NCBI GenBank assembly: GCA_963678675.1
Contig: OY783193.1
Span: 6,875,394-6,939,393, forward strand
Source of the DNA: Xiphydria camelus
Lineage: Eukaryota > Arthropoda > Insecta > Hymenoptera > Xiphydriidae
Reading direction: 5' to 3'
DNA: 64,000 nt
Positions 1 to 11,212 of this stretch are shown one piece after another (the stretch's first letter is position 1; the number at the start of each line of letters is the position of its first letter). The translations under genes and the position numbers were made by a program. The notes beneath the pieces are model-generated. The model was not told the DNA's origin and did not search any database. It saw nothing but the letters and a program-made list of their open reading frames with translations.

Positions 1-1067
1 CAGACATACGGCAAGCATCGTTTCTTTTTAAGCGGTCGGCTTGCGAAAGGTCTGCTAGCCTACAGGATGTTATCAAGGACTGGCCACTATAGGAATATGT
101 TGAGATAGACTCTAGTTCGCTTGCCATTGGCTGAATGCTCGGCATGATTGACATACAGTCTGTATTGCGTCACGGGTCTCATTTTCACTCTGATCCTGCA
201 TAGAGAACCGCGTTATACGGTTGCGTCCCAGTATTTGCGAGGAACCAGAGGTGTCGTTTTCCACCCCTCCCGGATTGACTCGCGCGGAAGGGTAGTAGAA
301 CACGGCTTATTGGAAAAAAAGAGGAGGAACCGTCGAAAATCGAATGTAAATCGCAAGAAACAATGGGACGAGATTATGACTCTGGGTACAATGGGATATT
401 AAATTGGATTCGTCGGTGGGAGAGGGGGGGGGGGGGAGAGGGGGATTTTTATAAAGTTTATTTCTCGCCGATCGGGAAATTGCTCTTCTCGAAATATCTC
501 ATTTTCCCGCGAGCCATTCCGGCGCCCATCGACTTTAATACGCCGAGACTCATGGGCGATCCTCGAGCGCGCGTCCCGGATTACGATCGGTGTTGGAAAT
601 AAAATAGACTTCCAAGGGGGGGACGCGTCGAGAGTTCTGCCTCCGCGCGGTTCTTCGCTCCGTAAAACAACGCGCGATGAAAACGGGACGATTTAATCGA
701 GCGGTATATTTTCCGCGGTCGTATAACACCTCCGGCAGAAAATCGCGATGGGAGCGTCGCGGCAAACGTTGCAAATGTACGTTTAACGGCACGAAGTCAC
801 GGCGAACGAAACGTCGAACCTCACGACGCATCCGATCGGCGTTTGATCGAGCGATGCCATAAAAATGTTTACACCATCCGTCGCACTGGGCGTCTTGCAT
901 ATATACAAACTTTTACATCGACGACATGATGTTCGCGTCGCATAATTTCGTAGAAAAATTACACTCGTTGGAATATCGTGGCTCAAATCGTTTTATTTCT
1001 CACTCAGAAAAAATGGTGTCTACTTCAAATCATATTAGTTTTAGCAGTTGATTACACAGAACTCGTA
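1..1067. other. Non-coding block, poly-G run and one MITE-like end
   Basis: No gene is supported here. The short open frames on both strands lack recognisable domains. A run of 13 G lies at 424-436. Around 1002 the sequence CACTCAGAAAAAATGG matches the left end of the element at 22885-23113, but no partner end was found, so it is at most a truncated copy. Confidence 0.5.
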
Positions 1068-1071
1068 TTAA

Positions 1072-1448
1072 CCTTCGAGCGCCCGTGTGGGCGGCCAATT
1101 GGCCGCCTTTTTCGAAAAACGCGCGGCATTTTTTTATCAGTGTGAATCGAACGGTGAAGGCCCGACGTGATCCTCATTTACTCGTTTCTTCGCCAGATTT
1201 TGTATCCAAAAATTGATTTTCAGTTTCAGTTAAACATGGGGATTTCTCCTTGCTATGTGTGCCATTTTGATTCTTCGTTTTATCAAAGCTTGTTTAAATG
1301 AAATACTAATGTCATCTCAACCAGTTACCCTTTAGTAACCAGTAAATATGAAGTTAGAATGACAGAAAACGAAAAAAAAAATATTGGGCAGCCAGATGGC
1401 CGCCTTGCGGGAGACTGTGTCACTATTTCAGGCGCGGGCGCTCGAAGG
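1072..1448. mobile_element. TTAA-flanked palindromic-end transposon (piggyBac-like MITE)
   Basis: A 377-bp element has perfect 14-bp terminal inverted repeats, CCTTCGAGCGCCCG at 1072-1085 and its complement at 1435-1448. TTAA lies immediately outside both ends (1068-1071 and 1449-1452). TTAA duplication is the signature of the piggyBac superfamily, but because TTAA contains TA a TA-duplicating origin cannot be excluded. Just inside the left end is an 18-bp perfect palindrome (1090-1107), and a related imperfect copy lies near the right end (about 1387-1404). No transposase frame is present, so the element is non-autonomous. Confidence 0.75.
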
Positions 1449-1805
1449 TTAAAGCTAAAAAAATTAGTTTCTATTATGTTTTATGGAATTAAGTTTTATG
1501 GAAAAAAAATGCATCGAGTTTTTAGAAAGATCTCATAATATCAGCTCAATTTAACTTTGGGATTTAATTAAACGGGTATCGGTTTATAGATGAAAAATGT
1601 TATGCCAAGCGTAACCTCGATATTGGCCGCTTTAGACAGCTCAATGGAAATTTTGTTATAAATTACCCGAACCTCGCTTAATATATCAAATCAGTAGCAT
1701 GCGTCGAACTAGCCCCAGAGTTTATGGTAATTGCAATTTTTCCACCACTCCACCGCCTCTTCTCATCTCGGCCCGTCGTAAACCCTGTGTATAGGGAGCA
1801 TTCTG

Positions 1806-1808
<3 letters not shown>

Positions 1809-1854
<46 letters not shown>
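1809..1854. repeat. (GA)23 microsatellite
   Basis: An uninterrupted run of GA dinucleotides about 46 bp long. It creates spurious Arg-Glu and Ser-Leu repeat frames on the two strands. The surrounding 1453-2427 shows nothing else I can name. Confidence 0.95.
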
Positions 1855-1857
<3 letters not shown>

Positions 1858-2429
1858 AGGCACAGTATCGGCACTCGGCGAGAGCGTATCTTATCGCTGT
1901 TACAAAACTGCGCCGACACGTGCTACCAGACGATTCGAAACGACCTTTACAGTCGCAATTGAATAAATCCCCTTCCGCAACGCCAGATTAGGTTCGCGAT
2001 CATTTTTTACGTTCGCCTGGCTTCGTTCCAGCCGCGCCGGCATATGGCCGCCAAAGATTACAAGGGTTCCAACCTCGCCCGTGTCCAATTTCCTACGTTA
2101 TTATTATTTTAATCTCTTAAGCCCTATGCGTCACTGCTCGCGCGCGGTGCAGTTATCACGACGGTCGATCGTCGACGACGGCTATACGCGTGAGCATCCG
2201 GCAAGCGGACGAATTGGCGGTGGTATTCGGAGAAAGATATTTAGCGCATGTGGAGAAAGGGGGGTTTTGGTAAATAGTAATAAATGTGCCAAACCAAATA
2301 AGATGAGCGCTGTGTACACGGAACGTGCTGTTACGCAATCGTAAGGTCCTGCGTAGATTAGTCTTTTGAGATTATACCACGCGCGTTGGATGTATATCTA
2401 TTTAAGTCTACTTTTACCCGTGATCAGTA

Positions 2430-3027
2430 CACTGAGACAAAAACCTGGTCAATTCAGTTCTCTCGCTAATCTTTTTTATTGTAGATTTGACAAATTTGGA
2501 CAAAATTATCAACCCCGTATTTTTTATTTTCTTTTTTTTCGGCCTCATCTAAGCTGGGAAACGATACTTAAAAATGCAACATATATATATCACAGTATTT
2601 TAAGTCTATCTTTCTCGCACTCGTTGCTTGGCATAAGTGCCTCTCACGGCTTATCGATGATGTCATAATACAATAAAGAGAAACACACTTACAACTTTAC
2701 GAGAAATTATTTCTTCGGTCATTTTCGTTTTTGTATGACATTAAATATGTATCCCTACAGATTACAAATTGAATTAAAAAATTCAAATATTTTTTTATGC
2801 GATAACTGAATTTAACCAAATTTCTGTAGACCATAACCAAACCGTTTGGTGAAATATGGATCCTCCATCTGTGTTTAGTTAAACTTACCATCTTCTGGTT
2901 AGAATAACTCGATATGTAGCTAAAATAACTGAATATTTGGTTAAACTTACCAGTATTTTCGTTAGAATAATTAAACTCATTTAGCAAGATGCGTTTTGTT
3001 AAAAAACCAAGTTATTTTTCTCAATCT
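2430..3027. mobile_element. CACTGAG-end MITE, family B copy 1, interrupted
   Basis: The left end CACTGAGACAAAAACCTGG follows TA (2428-2429). The right end, near 3010-3027, is a degenerate form of TTATTTTTCTCAGTG. Its interior matches the copies at 19641-19904 and 28106-28299, including the stretch that reads CCGTTTGGTGAAATATGG and a series of short GGTTAGAATAACTAAA-like units. Compared with those copies, this one is split by a 354-bp insertion at 2455-2808. Confidence 0.65.
2455..2808. mobile_element. Element K nested in family B, AATT flanks
   Basis: This 354-bp segment interrupts family B exactly between two copies of AATT (2451-2454 and 2809-2812) and has short complementary ends, CAGTT and AACTG. 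Much of it matches 15755-16030, for example the shared stretch TTCGGCCTCATCT, which shows it is a dispersed repeat. No coding frame is recognised. The AATT duplication is read from alignment with the uninterrupted family B copies and is an inference. Confidence 0.5.
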
Positions 3028-3033
3028 GGAGTA

Positions 3034-5719
3034 TCAAAAATTCGAATAAAGATCATATGCGAATGTGTAATTGACGTGCCATCGATTTCTGGTCCTTCGA
3101 TTAATCATTGATCGATTGCACAATACACGTAAAGAAAAAGAGTGATAATCGATTAGAAATTCTAAAAAATTCCGCGATTTCCTCCCTCCCCGGAAGACCG
3201 GCGAACCGTGTTACGTCGCGTCTCTCCCTCGGGGTGAGTCTATACGAATCGCCGCGAAATAGGGTCGTCGATGTGAGGGAAAAAAAGGCAAGGCGAGGTT
3301 GCAGGCAGAAATAACCGCGGGGGTAACCTGGGTAACGATTCTCCGCTATCACTTTTCGGTTAGGGCGCGATAGTCGTGGGAAAGGGCAGGCTGCGGAGGT
3401 TCCTAATACCACTTTTATCTAGAGGCACGGCGCATGCAGAGTTTCTACTCGCGAAGAGCGGTTCGTTTACGGGTTAAGGGAGAGGGTCAAACGGGATATA
3501 TAGTCACCTACATAACCCTCTCGACCTCGTACCCGGCCCACAGCCCTCCTCCTCACGTCGATCCCCCGGTCTCTCGACGGAACGGACATGTTTGAACTCT
3601 ATATCGGTTACTGATCCGCCCTCGACACGACAATACACTCTTCTAGCATCCGCACTCAGGCGGGTTACTCGCAGGAGGTAACCGCAGAGGGTGTGGGTGA
3701 CGTAGGTGACGTCGGGTACTCTTTCAACGATCTATCCTCACCTAGACCAGCTCCGTCATATCTACAGGGTTATTCACTGGGCGTGAAAGGTAGACGATTC
3801 GTGGAACTATAGACGATGAGCGTCATCGTTGATTGGTCGCGGTGGTGCCTTACTTCTATAGGTGCCTTCTATAGCTGTATACGGGAATACAGATATACGG
3901 AAGTTTATAAGGCTGGTAATTGTAATAGAGTTGGTGAACGTATGTCTAGTAGTGACGTAGCAAGATATAGATAATATAGAATGAAGTTAATCCACGAGTT
4001 GTTCGATTTCTCCCAGTGACGCACGAGCGACTTTTCCTAGTCATTCGACGAGTTACTCTTTATGTTCAACGCTGTAACTGTGTAGACTACGAAAGAGGAC
4101 TTTGTACGATATAGCAGCAGTTAGTGTGAATTGTATAGTGTTTGAGGCTTGTAGCACACAGGCTTATTTATCTGATGGTAGACTATTATTTTTACGGCGT
4201 ATGGAAACGATAAGGGCAGTTTGGGAAAAGTGGAGTAGAACTGAGGACTCGAGCTGGTCTCTTGAAAGCAATGGTCAACTTGAGTACCCCATTTCGACCT
4301 GCTTCTCTCCATTTCTCTTGCTTTGGACGAATCGACGCGAAGTTTTCGATAAAAGTTGTGAGATGTGAAAACTGAATGACTCTCATTTGGGACATTTTTT
4401 TCGTAGGCTTTTGGTACATTCATCTGCTTCGGATGTATATTTAAATAACGGATTAATGTTATCTAAGATCTATTTTTTTAACGAAATATTCTTGTAAAAA
4501 CTCAATTACTACAAAAAATATTCATATTTTTATGACGATTACTTCAAAAGCATTCATATTTTTATGAGGGTATCACATATTACGCTGCATGCAAAGACAA
4601 ATCGCGTGTAACATATCGCGATGACGGCGAATCGTTAGCACTTTGATCGGTGGCCATCGACAGAAATCGTCGATGAAATATATATCACTTACTACTCATT
4701 TTCACGACAAAATTGCCGGGTTTCATCGCGCCCCTTTGCCGCGCGAATGCCTAAAATATACCTAACAGCGCCGGCGTCGAGCATTCTCCGGAACGCGTAA
4801 CGTCGTTATCGCTCACCGATACCGATAGCTAATATCCCCGGGTGAAATCAGTGTGCAGTGGTCCCGACGTGTGCGACGCTGTCCGACGAAGCGTCGATAA
4901 CGCGGTCGTTTCCAACCCGTTTGCGTACGTAACAAACTAACGAACTAAACGTCGACCGAGGATGGAGGAGGGAGGAGGAGCGAGAAGAGGGGAGGGAGGG
5001 AGTCGACGCGCGAGGATGAGACTGCATGAAATATAGGGGATGAAACAAAGGGAGGACGGGCAGAGGGGGTCGGGGGTCGAGTCGATGGCGAACGAACGAA
5101 AGGGGGGCGGATAATATCGTGGGAGAGGAACGGGAAGAGGGGAGGGGGCTGGAACGAGGGTGGTGACGACGGAGGAGAGAGGGCAGAGCGAGAGAGAGAG
5201 AGAGGGCAGAGATGAAATGGGGCAAGCCGCGGCAGGCGCGCGGCGTACCGCCGCGTCACTCCCTCCTCATTAATCAACTCTCTCTCGCTCGCAGGAATTC
5301 GATTATTGGATATTTTAATCAAGATAATAGGCTACGGCTCGGCGATGCGGCGGGGTAATAGGTAACACCTTTCCGCGAACACCTTTCCGTGCGCTCGATC
5401 CGGCGTGCCCCCGCGCGACGATCCACCCCCCGCCGTGTCACCCTCCCGCTTTTGTAAAACTGCTGCAACGAGCTGTCGCGATGTCGGAGGTTCTCGTTGA
5501 TCGGCGAGGGGCGTGCTACTCCCGCGTTTAATTGGAAGGCGGACTTCCGGCGGGAAGTCTTGGCAGGGGAGGTAGAGCGCACGTGGAAGAAAAAGTTTGG
5601 GGTGATTTTTCCGGACGCGTAATACGATACGTACTACCCACGCGATGAGATATAACGCGTGCAGAATGTTGTTGCATCGGGAAAAGTGTGCAATTTTATA
5701 ATTTCTAGAAGGTGACACA
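3034..5719. other. Non-coding block with polypurine tract
   Basis: No gene or transposon end recognised. The plus strand of 4961-5221 is strongly purine-rich (GGA, GGGA and GA runs), which explains the Ser/Pro/Leu-rich frames on the minus strand. A short direct repeat, CATTCATATTTTTATGA-like, occurs near 4515 and 4550. From 3420 to 4080 the sequence is unique-looking, and I cannot assign it a role. Confidence 0.5.
4961..5221 (+). repeat. Polypurine low-complexity tract with G runs
   Basis: Almost all bases are A or G on the plus strand, with repeated runs of three or more G near 4988-5003 and 5050-5160 and a GA run at 5190-5205. The spacing of the G runs is compatible with triplex or G-quadruplex formation, but this is structural inference only. 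Confidence 0.7.
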
Positions 5720-6055
5720 CACTGAGACAAAAATTTAGTTGAAAGATTTAATTGGTTGAAATTACTTTTAACGATATATTCACTTAAGGAAATTGTGTTT
5801 ATTTCAATACTTGTTGATTCACACAGCAAGTATGAGCGTATTCAATGTGAGTAAATATTAATCACACTAAAACAATACTTAGTCCAACTGCACATAAATA
5901 TTTATATATGGCGGACTAAATATGTAAAGTTTTAGCAACTAAACATCTACTTATAGTGATTTGACATATATTAGTTTTAAATGAACTGGCATTGGATTGA
6001 ACACAATTACCTAAATTAAGAAAATATTTAATTGCCTGATATAATTCAAAGCACA
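5720..6055. mobile_element. Truncated CACTGAG-end MITE (left end only)
   Basis: CACTGAGACAAAAATTTAG at 5720 matches the left ends of the MITE group, and AT-rich sequence follows for about 330 bp. I see no matching right end, so the right boundary given is only the limit of the AT-rich stretch. Confidence 0.35.
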
Positions 6056-6059
6056 TAAA

Positions 6060-7905
6060 TTGGCTTAACCACTTTCTTTCTCAATGTACTACAATTTTCA
6101 TCCTCTTTTCCTTGGTGTATGATTAAGTGGTTTTTTCTATTTTGACTAAAGAGGATCGTTGGTTCTCGGCTTATTTTACCAGAGAGAGTAGAAATAAAAA
6201 GAGAAAAATCCACACGGAGATTTTTATCGTACCTAACGAAGCCACACGAGCATACCTCGCCGCGATGCGTTGGAATTTCCGTCGGCGGAAGTGAAATAAT
6301 AAAAAAACGAATCTCTCGAATGTGCTCCACCCCGCGGTCCAGCTGCAGCGTGGAGAGGACGAGTAACGTCCCGAAATAAATTGCGTTATCTTTTCGTTCC
6401 ACGCGTATGGCTTCGGCGCGCGTTACCGGATAGGTACACACGTATATTTATGCGCACATGTCGGCGGGCGAATCGCGCCACTACCGTGGTTCCGAAATGA
6501 GAGTGACGAAATATCGCCGGGAGGAAAAGAGTAATTCCTCTGAAATCGCGCGGCCTCATTACCATGGGTAAGTACAGAAATGAATTGGCTTTGACTACAG
6601 TTCGCGTTCATTATCGATGCAACGCGGAACCCGATGAAATGGGGTCTTATTTCATTTATTTCATGTCGCCGGACGGCAATTAACACAAAATCTTTTCAAA
6701 GGATCAGTCAAAGCAGTTTAATGAGAAAAACTCGGCAATTAAGCATTTATTAGCATCGTCGTGAAGCTCGTCCCGGTATTTTCTGTACTGGAGTTTTGAC
6801 ACTTTGTACCGAGCTCTTTCGATAACTGAACCATTGTTCGAGAGCCGCAGCCTTCTGTACCGCTCGGTTCAAACAAGCGGTAATAAGTGACAAGAAGTAA
6901 TCAATGGAGGCGATTATATAATTGTTTACTTTGTCACGAACGATTTTATATTTGATTGAACGTTCAGTCAATCTATGTTTTCGGTTCAGAAATACACGTG
7001 AGGTAGATTAATTCGAAGATTTCGTGCTACCTTGACCTGTAAAAGTAAAAAAGCTCAGTTTCACCTGTTTCTTTATGCTATCGATAAATATATAGGTAAT
7101 TGTGCAGTAGTGACACCTACGAGCAGACAGCACCGACGTACAGGTATAATACTATATCCCAATAACTAAAACGACAAGGTAGAAGCTAAGGGAGACGAAG
7201 AAAAGAACGAAGGGGAAAACAGATAAAAGGAGAGAAAGGAGACGATTGCTTTAAAGCGTTATCTTGACCGTTTCGTATACGCTTCCCTCCGCGTACCCCT
7301 CGACGCGTCGAGACCACTTTAATGTAGTTCGTGTCGTCTCCGCGACCACTCAGACCGACCGACGCGCCGATTCGAGATCGACAATCAAGATGGCGGCATT
7401 TCCGTAATACGGCGAACGAGAGAGGCTCGGCCCACGATCGGATCGGACTCGCGTTTATCATCGGCTGGGAATCTACTTCGGGGCTGTAATCACCCCCGCC
7501 GTCCCTCGCTAATAACGAGTTACAACCCTTCCGTCGGCAAGGCGAGGCCGGCAGAAAATGGGGGGAAAGAAAGGGTGGACACCCCGCGCGTCGAGGGTGG
7601 GAGTAATTGCCAACGTAATCACACACGTTGCACAAACCACCCCCGTCCGCTTCGTACCGGGCGTAGGGTGTGGACGTATCCTGGTGGGGACTGCGTCGGT
7701 TTCAAGAACGATCAGATAGGAAATGCTGAATGGAGCGTCCCGCAAACGATTCTCCCCGCTCGCTCTTTCTCCACATCCTCGTCCCTAGTGACCGGTTGCA
7801 ACGTCATCCTCGTCTCGTCCCTCTTTTTTACTCTGTGCAAGTTGCGTCATTTGAGAAGGAAAGGGTACGAGCGATATCGTTTCCTGTTCGTTTAAATGTT
7901 CGAGT
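6060..7905. other. Non-coding block, nothing assigned
   Basis: Mixed GC-rich and AT-rich DNA with only short, overlapping frames on both strands. A good splice-donor-like sequence, ATGG followed by GTAAGTAC, lies near 6564 on the plus strand, but no exon can be supported around it. Confidence 0.4.
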
Positions 7906-7910
7906 ACCTA

Positions 7911-8142
7911 CACTGAGGAAAATAATTTATCGATTCAAATAACCGTCGACATGAATAATGCCAAGAGCATATTTATTTAATACAAGTGTATGTTTATTTA
8001 ATTGAATGAATCTGCACTTGATTCGCACTTGATTTCAATAACATGTACTTGATTCAATGACGATATGTTTATAAATACGTATATTTTCTTGGCACTATTC
8101 ATATTGACAATTACTTAGGTTCGCAAATTATTTTTCTCAGTG
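7911..8142. mobile_element. CACTGAG-end MITE, family D, with TA flanks
   Basis: A 232-bp AT-rich element. The ends CACTGAGGAAAATAATTT and the complement of CACTGAGAAAAATAATTT form an 18-bp inverted repeat with one mismatch. TA lies directly outside each end (7909-7910 and 8143-8144). Non-autonomous, no coding capacity. Confidence 0.8.
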
Positions 8143-8144
8143 TA

Positions 8145-8388
8145 CCCTTGAATTGAAGAGTCATTTTATCGCCATTACTATTATAATGTGATGCTCCTTC
8201 GTTAATTTTAGAAATGTGTATTAATACACCTTTCCGTAAGTACACTGAGAAAAATACCCTTAAATTCAAGGGTGATTTTATCGCCATTACTAATGTGACT
8301 CTTCTTCGTTAATTTTAGAGAAATGTGTAGGTATTAATACACATTTCCGTGAGCACAGGGAGAAAAATAATTCTTCGTTAATTTTTCA
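8145..8388. repeat. Two-and-a-part tandem repeat, about 112-bp period
   Basis: The unit beginning CCCTTGAATTGAAG (8145) recurs 112 bp later as CCCTTAAATTCAAG (8257), with shared TTTTATCGCCATTACTA and TCGTTAATTTTAGA motifs. A third partial unit starts at 8355. The later units begin with CACTGAGAAAAATA and CAGGGAGAAAAATA, the terminal motif of the neighbouring MITE, so MITE ends are part of the repeated unit. Confidence 0.75.
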
Positions 8389-8389
8389 G

Positions 8390-9424
8390 CCTAAACAAGA
8401 ATAATAAGCAGAGCGCATTGAGATGAAAATAGATACCCAACTGTCGATTGCTTCGCTCGCACAATCCGTCCTTCCCAAGGGTCGAGGATAAAAGAGAACA
8501 CACCCCGTTTCGCCGGCTCGTCTCCCCGTACGAGGCTTTGTCGGCTCGTACTGACCGGATAATACATATAGGTAAGCAGATTGCAAGCGCTGCAGAAGGG
8601 TAATCAAACATTGGATAATTGTAATCCCCTTACGGAGAGAGCGAGCGGCGCGCGCGTGCGTGCGAGCACGCGGGGTATCGTACTCGGGGGCGGCCGCAGG
8701 CGGTGCTGGGCCTTGATTGACAGTCCGAGAGGCGTACGATAGGTCGGCTAATGAAACATCGGTATGCACACACAATACCGACTGCAGGTCCCGCCGCTAT
8801 TATACTGTCGTGTTTGTACGCGGGGAGCCTCCTCTTCCTGCCCCTAGAGACGGTGGGGGTGGTCAGAGTCGAGGTGCTCGTCGTTCCGTGTCGCGACGAG
8901 GCGACGTCGCACGAGTGTCGTTTCTCGGGAGCGGGTAATGAGCTCTTCGATGGTGGTGGTGGTGGTGGTGGTGGTGTCGATCGAAATAGCGAGAGTTGCG
9001 GCGAGTTCCGGATATACGCGTGTGCGTGCGAACGGAGTTGCCGCGGAAAAGTAACCAGTCATTTTCGCGAATAAGCAGTACGGTATACGGTATAACGTGA
9101 TAGAGGGCAAAGGGAGAAGTTGGAATTCAAGTTTTCCATCAAACTCCGCGAAAGTGGCAGCCTGCAGTTCAATCTGGGGTGCGGGGCGGGTGATTCGGTG
9201 GCATTGATGCCGTGGTACATACAGAGATCTGGTTTCGATCGGGGAATAACGAAGTCGTTCTATCTCTGCAGCTGCAGCGAGACCTAGAAATGCGCTCCAA
9301 GCGCGTTCTGTTGTGTGCTGCCGGAAAACTCGGGTTGCTTTGGTATTCAGGGATCTAGAAAATGTTGGCTGCAGAAAGGAATGCAATTTTGTTCGTATCA
9401 CTTTTTTATGTTCCCGTTCTGGTT
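8390..9424. other. GC-rich, CpG-rich non-coding block
   Basis: No gene supported. A (TGG)n run at 8951-8976 produces poly-Gly and poly-Thr stretches in chance frames. The 215-codon minus-strand frame here spans this run and shows no domain. Confidence 0.45.
8951..8976. repeat. (TGG)n microsatellite
   Basis: About nine TGG units in an otherwise complex GC-rich region. Confidence 0.9.
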
Positions 9425-9490
9425 CACGGAGAGAAAAGACTAGTAAAAAATCATGGGAAAACCGATGAATTTTTGCAGTTATTCCACACA
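9425..9490. mobile_element. Left end of family I element (shared with window end)
   Basis: About 65 bp from CACGGAGAGAAAAGACTAG closely matches 63706-63772, where the same end opens a palindromic element. Here the homology stops near 9490 and a different palindromic element follows. Confidence 0.5.
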
Positions 9491-9503
9491 AAGAGAAAGA
9501 ATT

Positions 9504-9718
9504 AATTGGATCTGCTAAAAATTACTTGCGGGGTCATAAAAAATTATTTACATCAATTTGATCTTTTTTCATATTAATTAGATATTTATTCCTTGCAATC
9601 ATACACTATTTCATATGATTGCAAGGAAGAGACATCTAATTGATGTATTAACAAATTTCATTGGTATAGATAAATAATTACTTGCGACCACGCCAGTAAT
9701 TTTCAGTAGATCCAACTA
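9504..9718. mobile_element. Palindromic element, GGATCTRCT ends
   Basis: The ends GGATCTGCTAAAAATTACT (9508) and the complement of GGATCTACTGAAAATTACT (ending 9713) form a 19-bp inverted repeat with two mismatches. Inside, CCTTGCAATCATA and TATGATTGCAAGG (about 9592-9626) form a second perfect hairpin. Flanking AATT on both sides may be the target duplication. No coding frame. Confidence 0.65.
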
Positions 9719-10804
9719 ATTTTATTTTCCGGATAATTTTGGCGAATTCTCGTGCGCCTGGATCGATATATAAAATGATGAGTAAAATGAAAAGAGATAT
9801 TTTTAATAGAACGCCCTATCATGAAAACTCTATTTATTTACTGTATTCAAAATGACCGTCTCAGATCTTTCGCGCACTTCGAAGTTATTCGCACATACAT
9901 ACGCGTAACTGGAATAATATGCCGACGTATACCAAAGCAACCAGGTTTCGCGGCGTTTCCAGGAGTATAAATAAAGCGAAACGGAGTTTTCTCGCGGGGA
10001 ACCGGAAAATTTCCCCGTTCCGATTTCGCGCTTCCCTCTCGCTCATTCTCCCGCGCGAAATGCGAGAGTTGCTTGGCCACGCTTTTTGCGCTCATGTAAA
10101 TACAATGATAATGTAATATCCCGGTTCGCCGGCGTATACGAAGTCAGTTCTAACATTCGCGGTCCTCCCACTTCGTTTTTTCCACGTATTCCACCGGCCG
10201 GGGGCGGTACGACGCTCGTTGGGTCCGCGAAGTGGTCGCTTCCGGAATTATTATCACCATTATCATATATATTGGCCGCAGGAGCGCGCACCGCACGCTG
10301 GGGCTCGGAGCGCTAACGCGTTTGATTTAGCGCTAATAAATAACCATTATTGTACAGAACCCGGCGTGGGCATACGCCGTGCCGGTTGCCAGGTTCCCGA
10401 GGGAGAGAAAATAGAATCGACGACGCAGTTGCCATTATTGCGCCCGATAAAGGAATACGAACGAAGGCGTGGAAAGGGTGGAAGGCACGGATAGGGTTGG
10501 CAGCGCGCGAGGCCGTAATAACTACACGAAACTATAGGGGTTCGGAGTCCTGCGGATTCCTGATTGCCTTCGATGCGTGGCGACCGTTTCGTGCCAAATC
10601 GAATATGTATACGGGCACCGTGTATCGGTAACAATTGTTTCGCTAAGTAGAGATATATTTATGTAAATATGGGCTTCGAAAAATATTCTACGGATTTTCA
10701 ACAGACGTTCGTGATAACAAAATTATAGCAGTGTCAAAGTGGACGCGACTGTTTTCACGTTGATTGCAGGTAATTGTTGTGGTTCTTGGGTACACGTTTT
10801 GCAT
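9719..10804. other. Non-coding block, nothing assigned
   Basis: GC-rich from 9850 to 10640, then AT-rich. Frames are short and overlap on both strands. An acceptor-donor-like junction, TTGCAG followed by GTAATT, occurs near 10770 but has a poor pyrimidine tract. Confidence 0.4.
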
Positions 10805-11212
10805 AAAACTTTTTTGTAAATAAACCTGCAAGCTTCTTAAAAGCATTCTATTGAATTATTACAAATTAAAACCCTTATTCTCTCCAACACTGCTTGTCAC
10901 TCCGAACATAAATATCGAGACTAATAACCTAAAGCTTTTATCCAAAACTGGTACAGGACTTTTTTATAGCCCCAAATGTGATATCCAAAAAAGCCCTCCG
11001 CCAATTTGTCTCGAAAGCTCACCAACAACGAGTGACTGAAATTAAGATACTTATTCCCCAATACAGATTCTCGCTTCAAGCATAAATATCGAGACTAATA
11101 AAGCTTTTACACAAAACTGGTATAAGACTTTTTTACAGCCCCAAATGTGATCTTCAAAAAAGCATTCGACCCACTTGTCTCGAAAACTCACCAACAACGA
11201 GATAACCTCGAT
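10805..11212. repeat. Local tandem repeat, about 174-bp period
   Basis: Two full units share CATAAATATCGAGACTAATA (starting 10907 and 11081), GCCCCAAATGTGAT and CTCACCAACAACGAG. A degenerate part-unit precedes them at 10805-10860. The copies are similar but not identical, so the duplication is not very recent. The repeat resembles a small satellite seed, and no function is evident. Confidence 0.75.

Noticed and set aside
1724..1966. Arg-Glu repeat protein
   Set aside because: It is the translation of the (GA)23 microsatellite.
6555..6580. First coding exon ending ATGG|GTAAGTAC
   Set aside because: Only a donor-like sequence is present. There is no supportable promoter or downstream acceptor, so an exon cannot be claimed.
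8844..9491. 215-codon minus-strand open frame
   Set aside because: Contains a poly-Thr stretch from the TGG microsatellite, and its N-terminal part lies in the family I transposon end.
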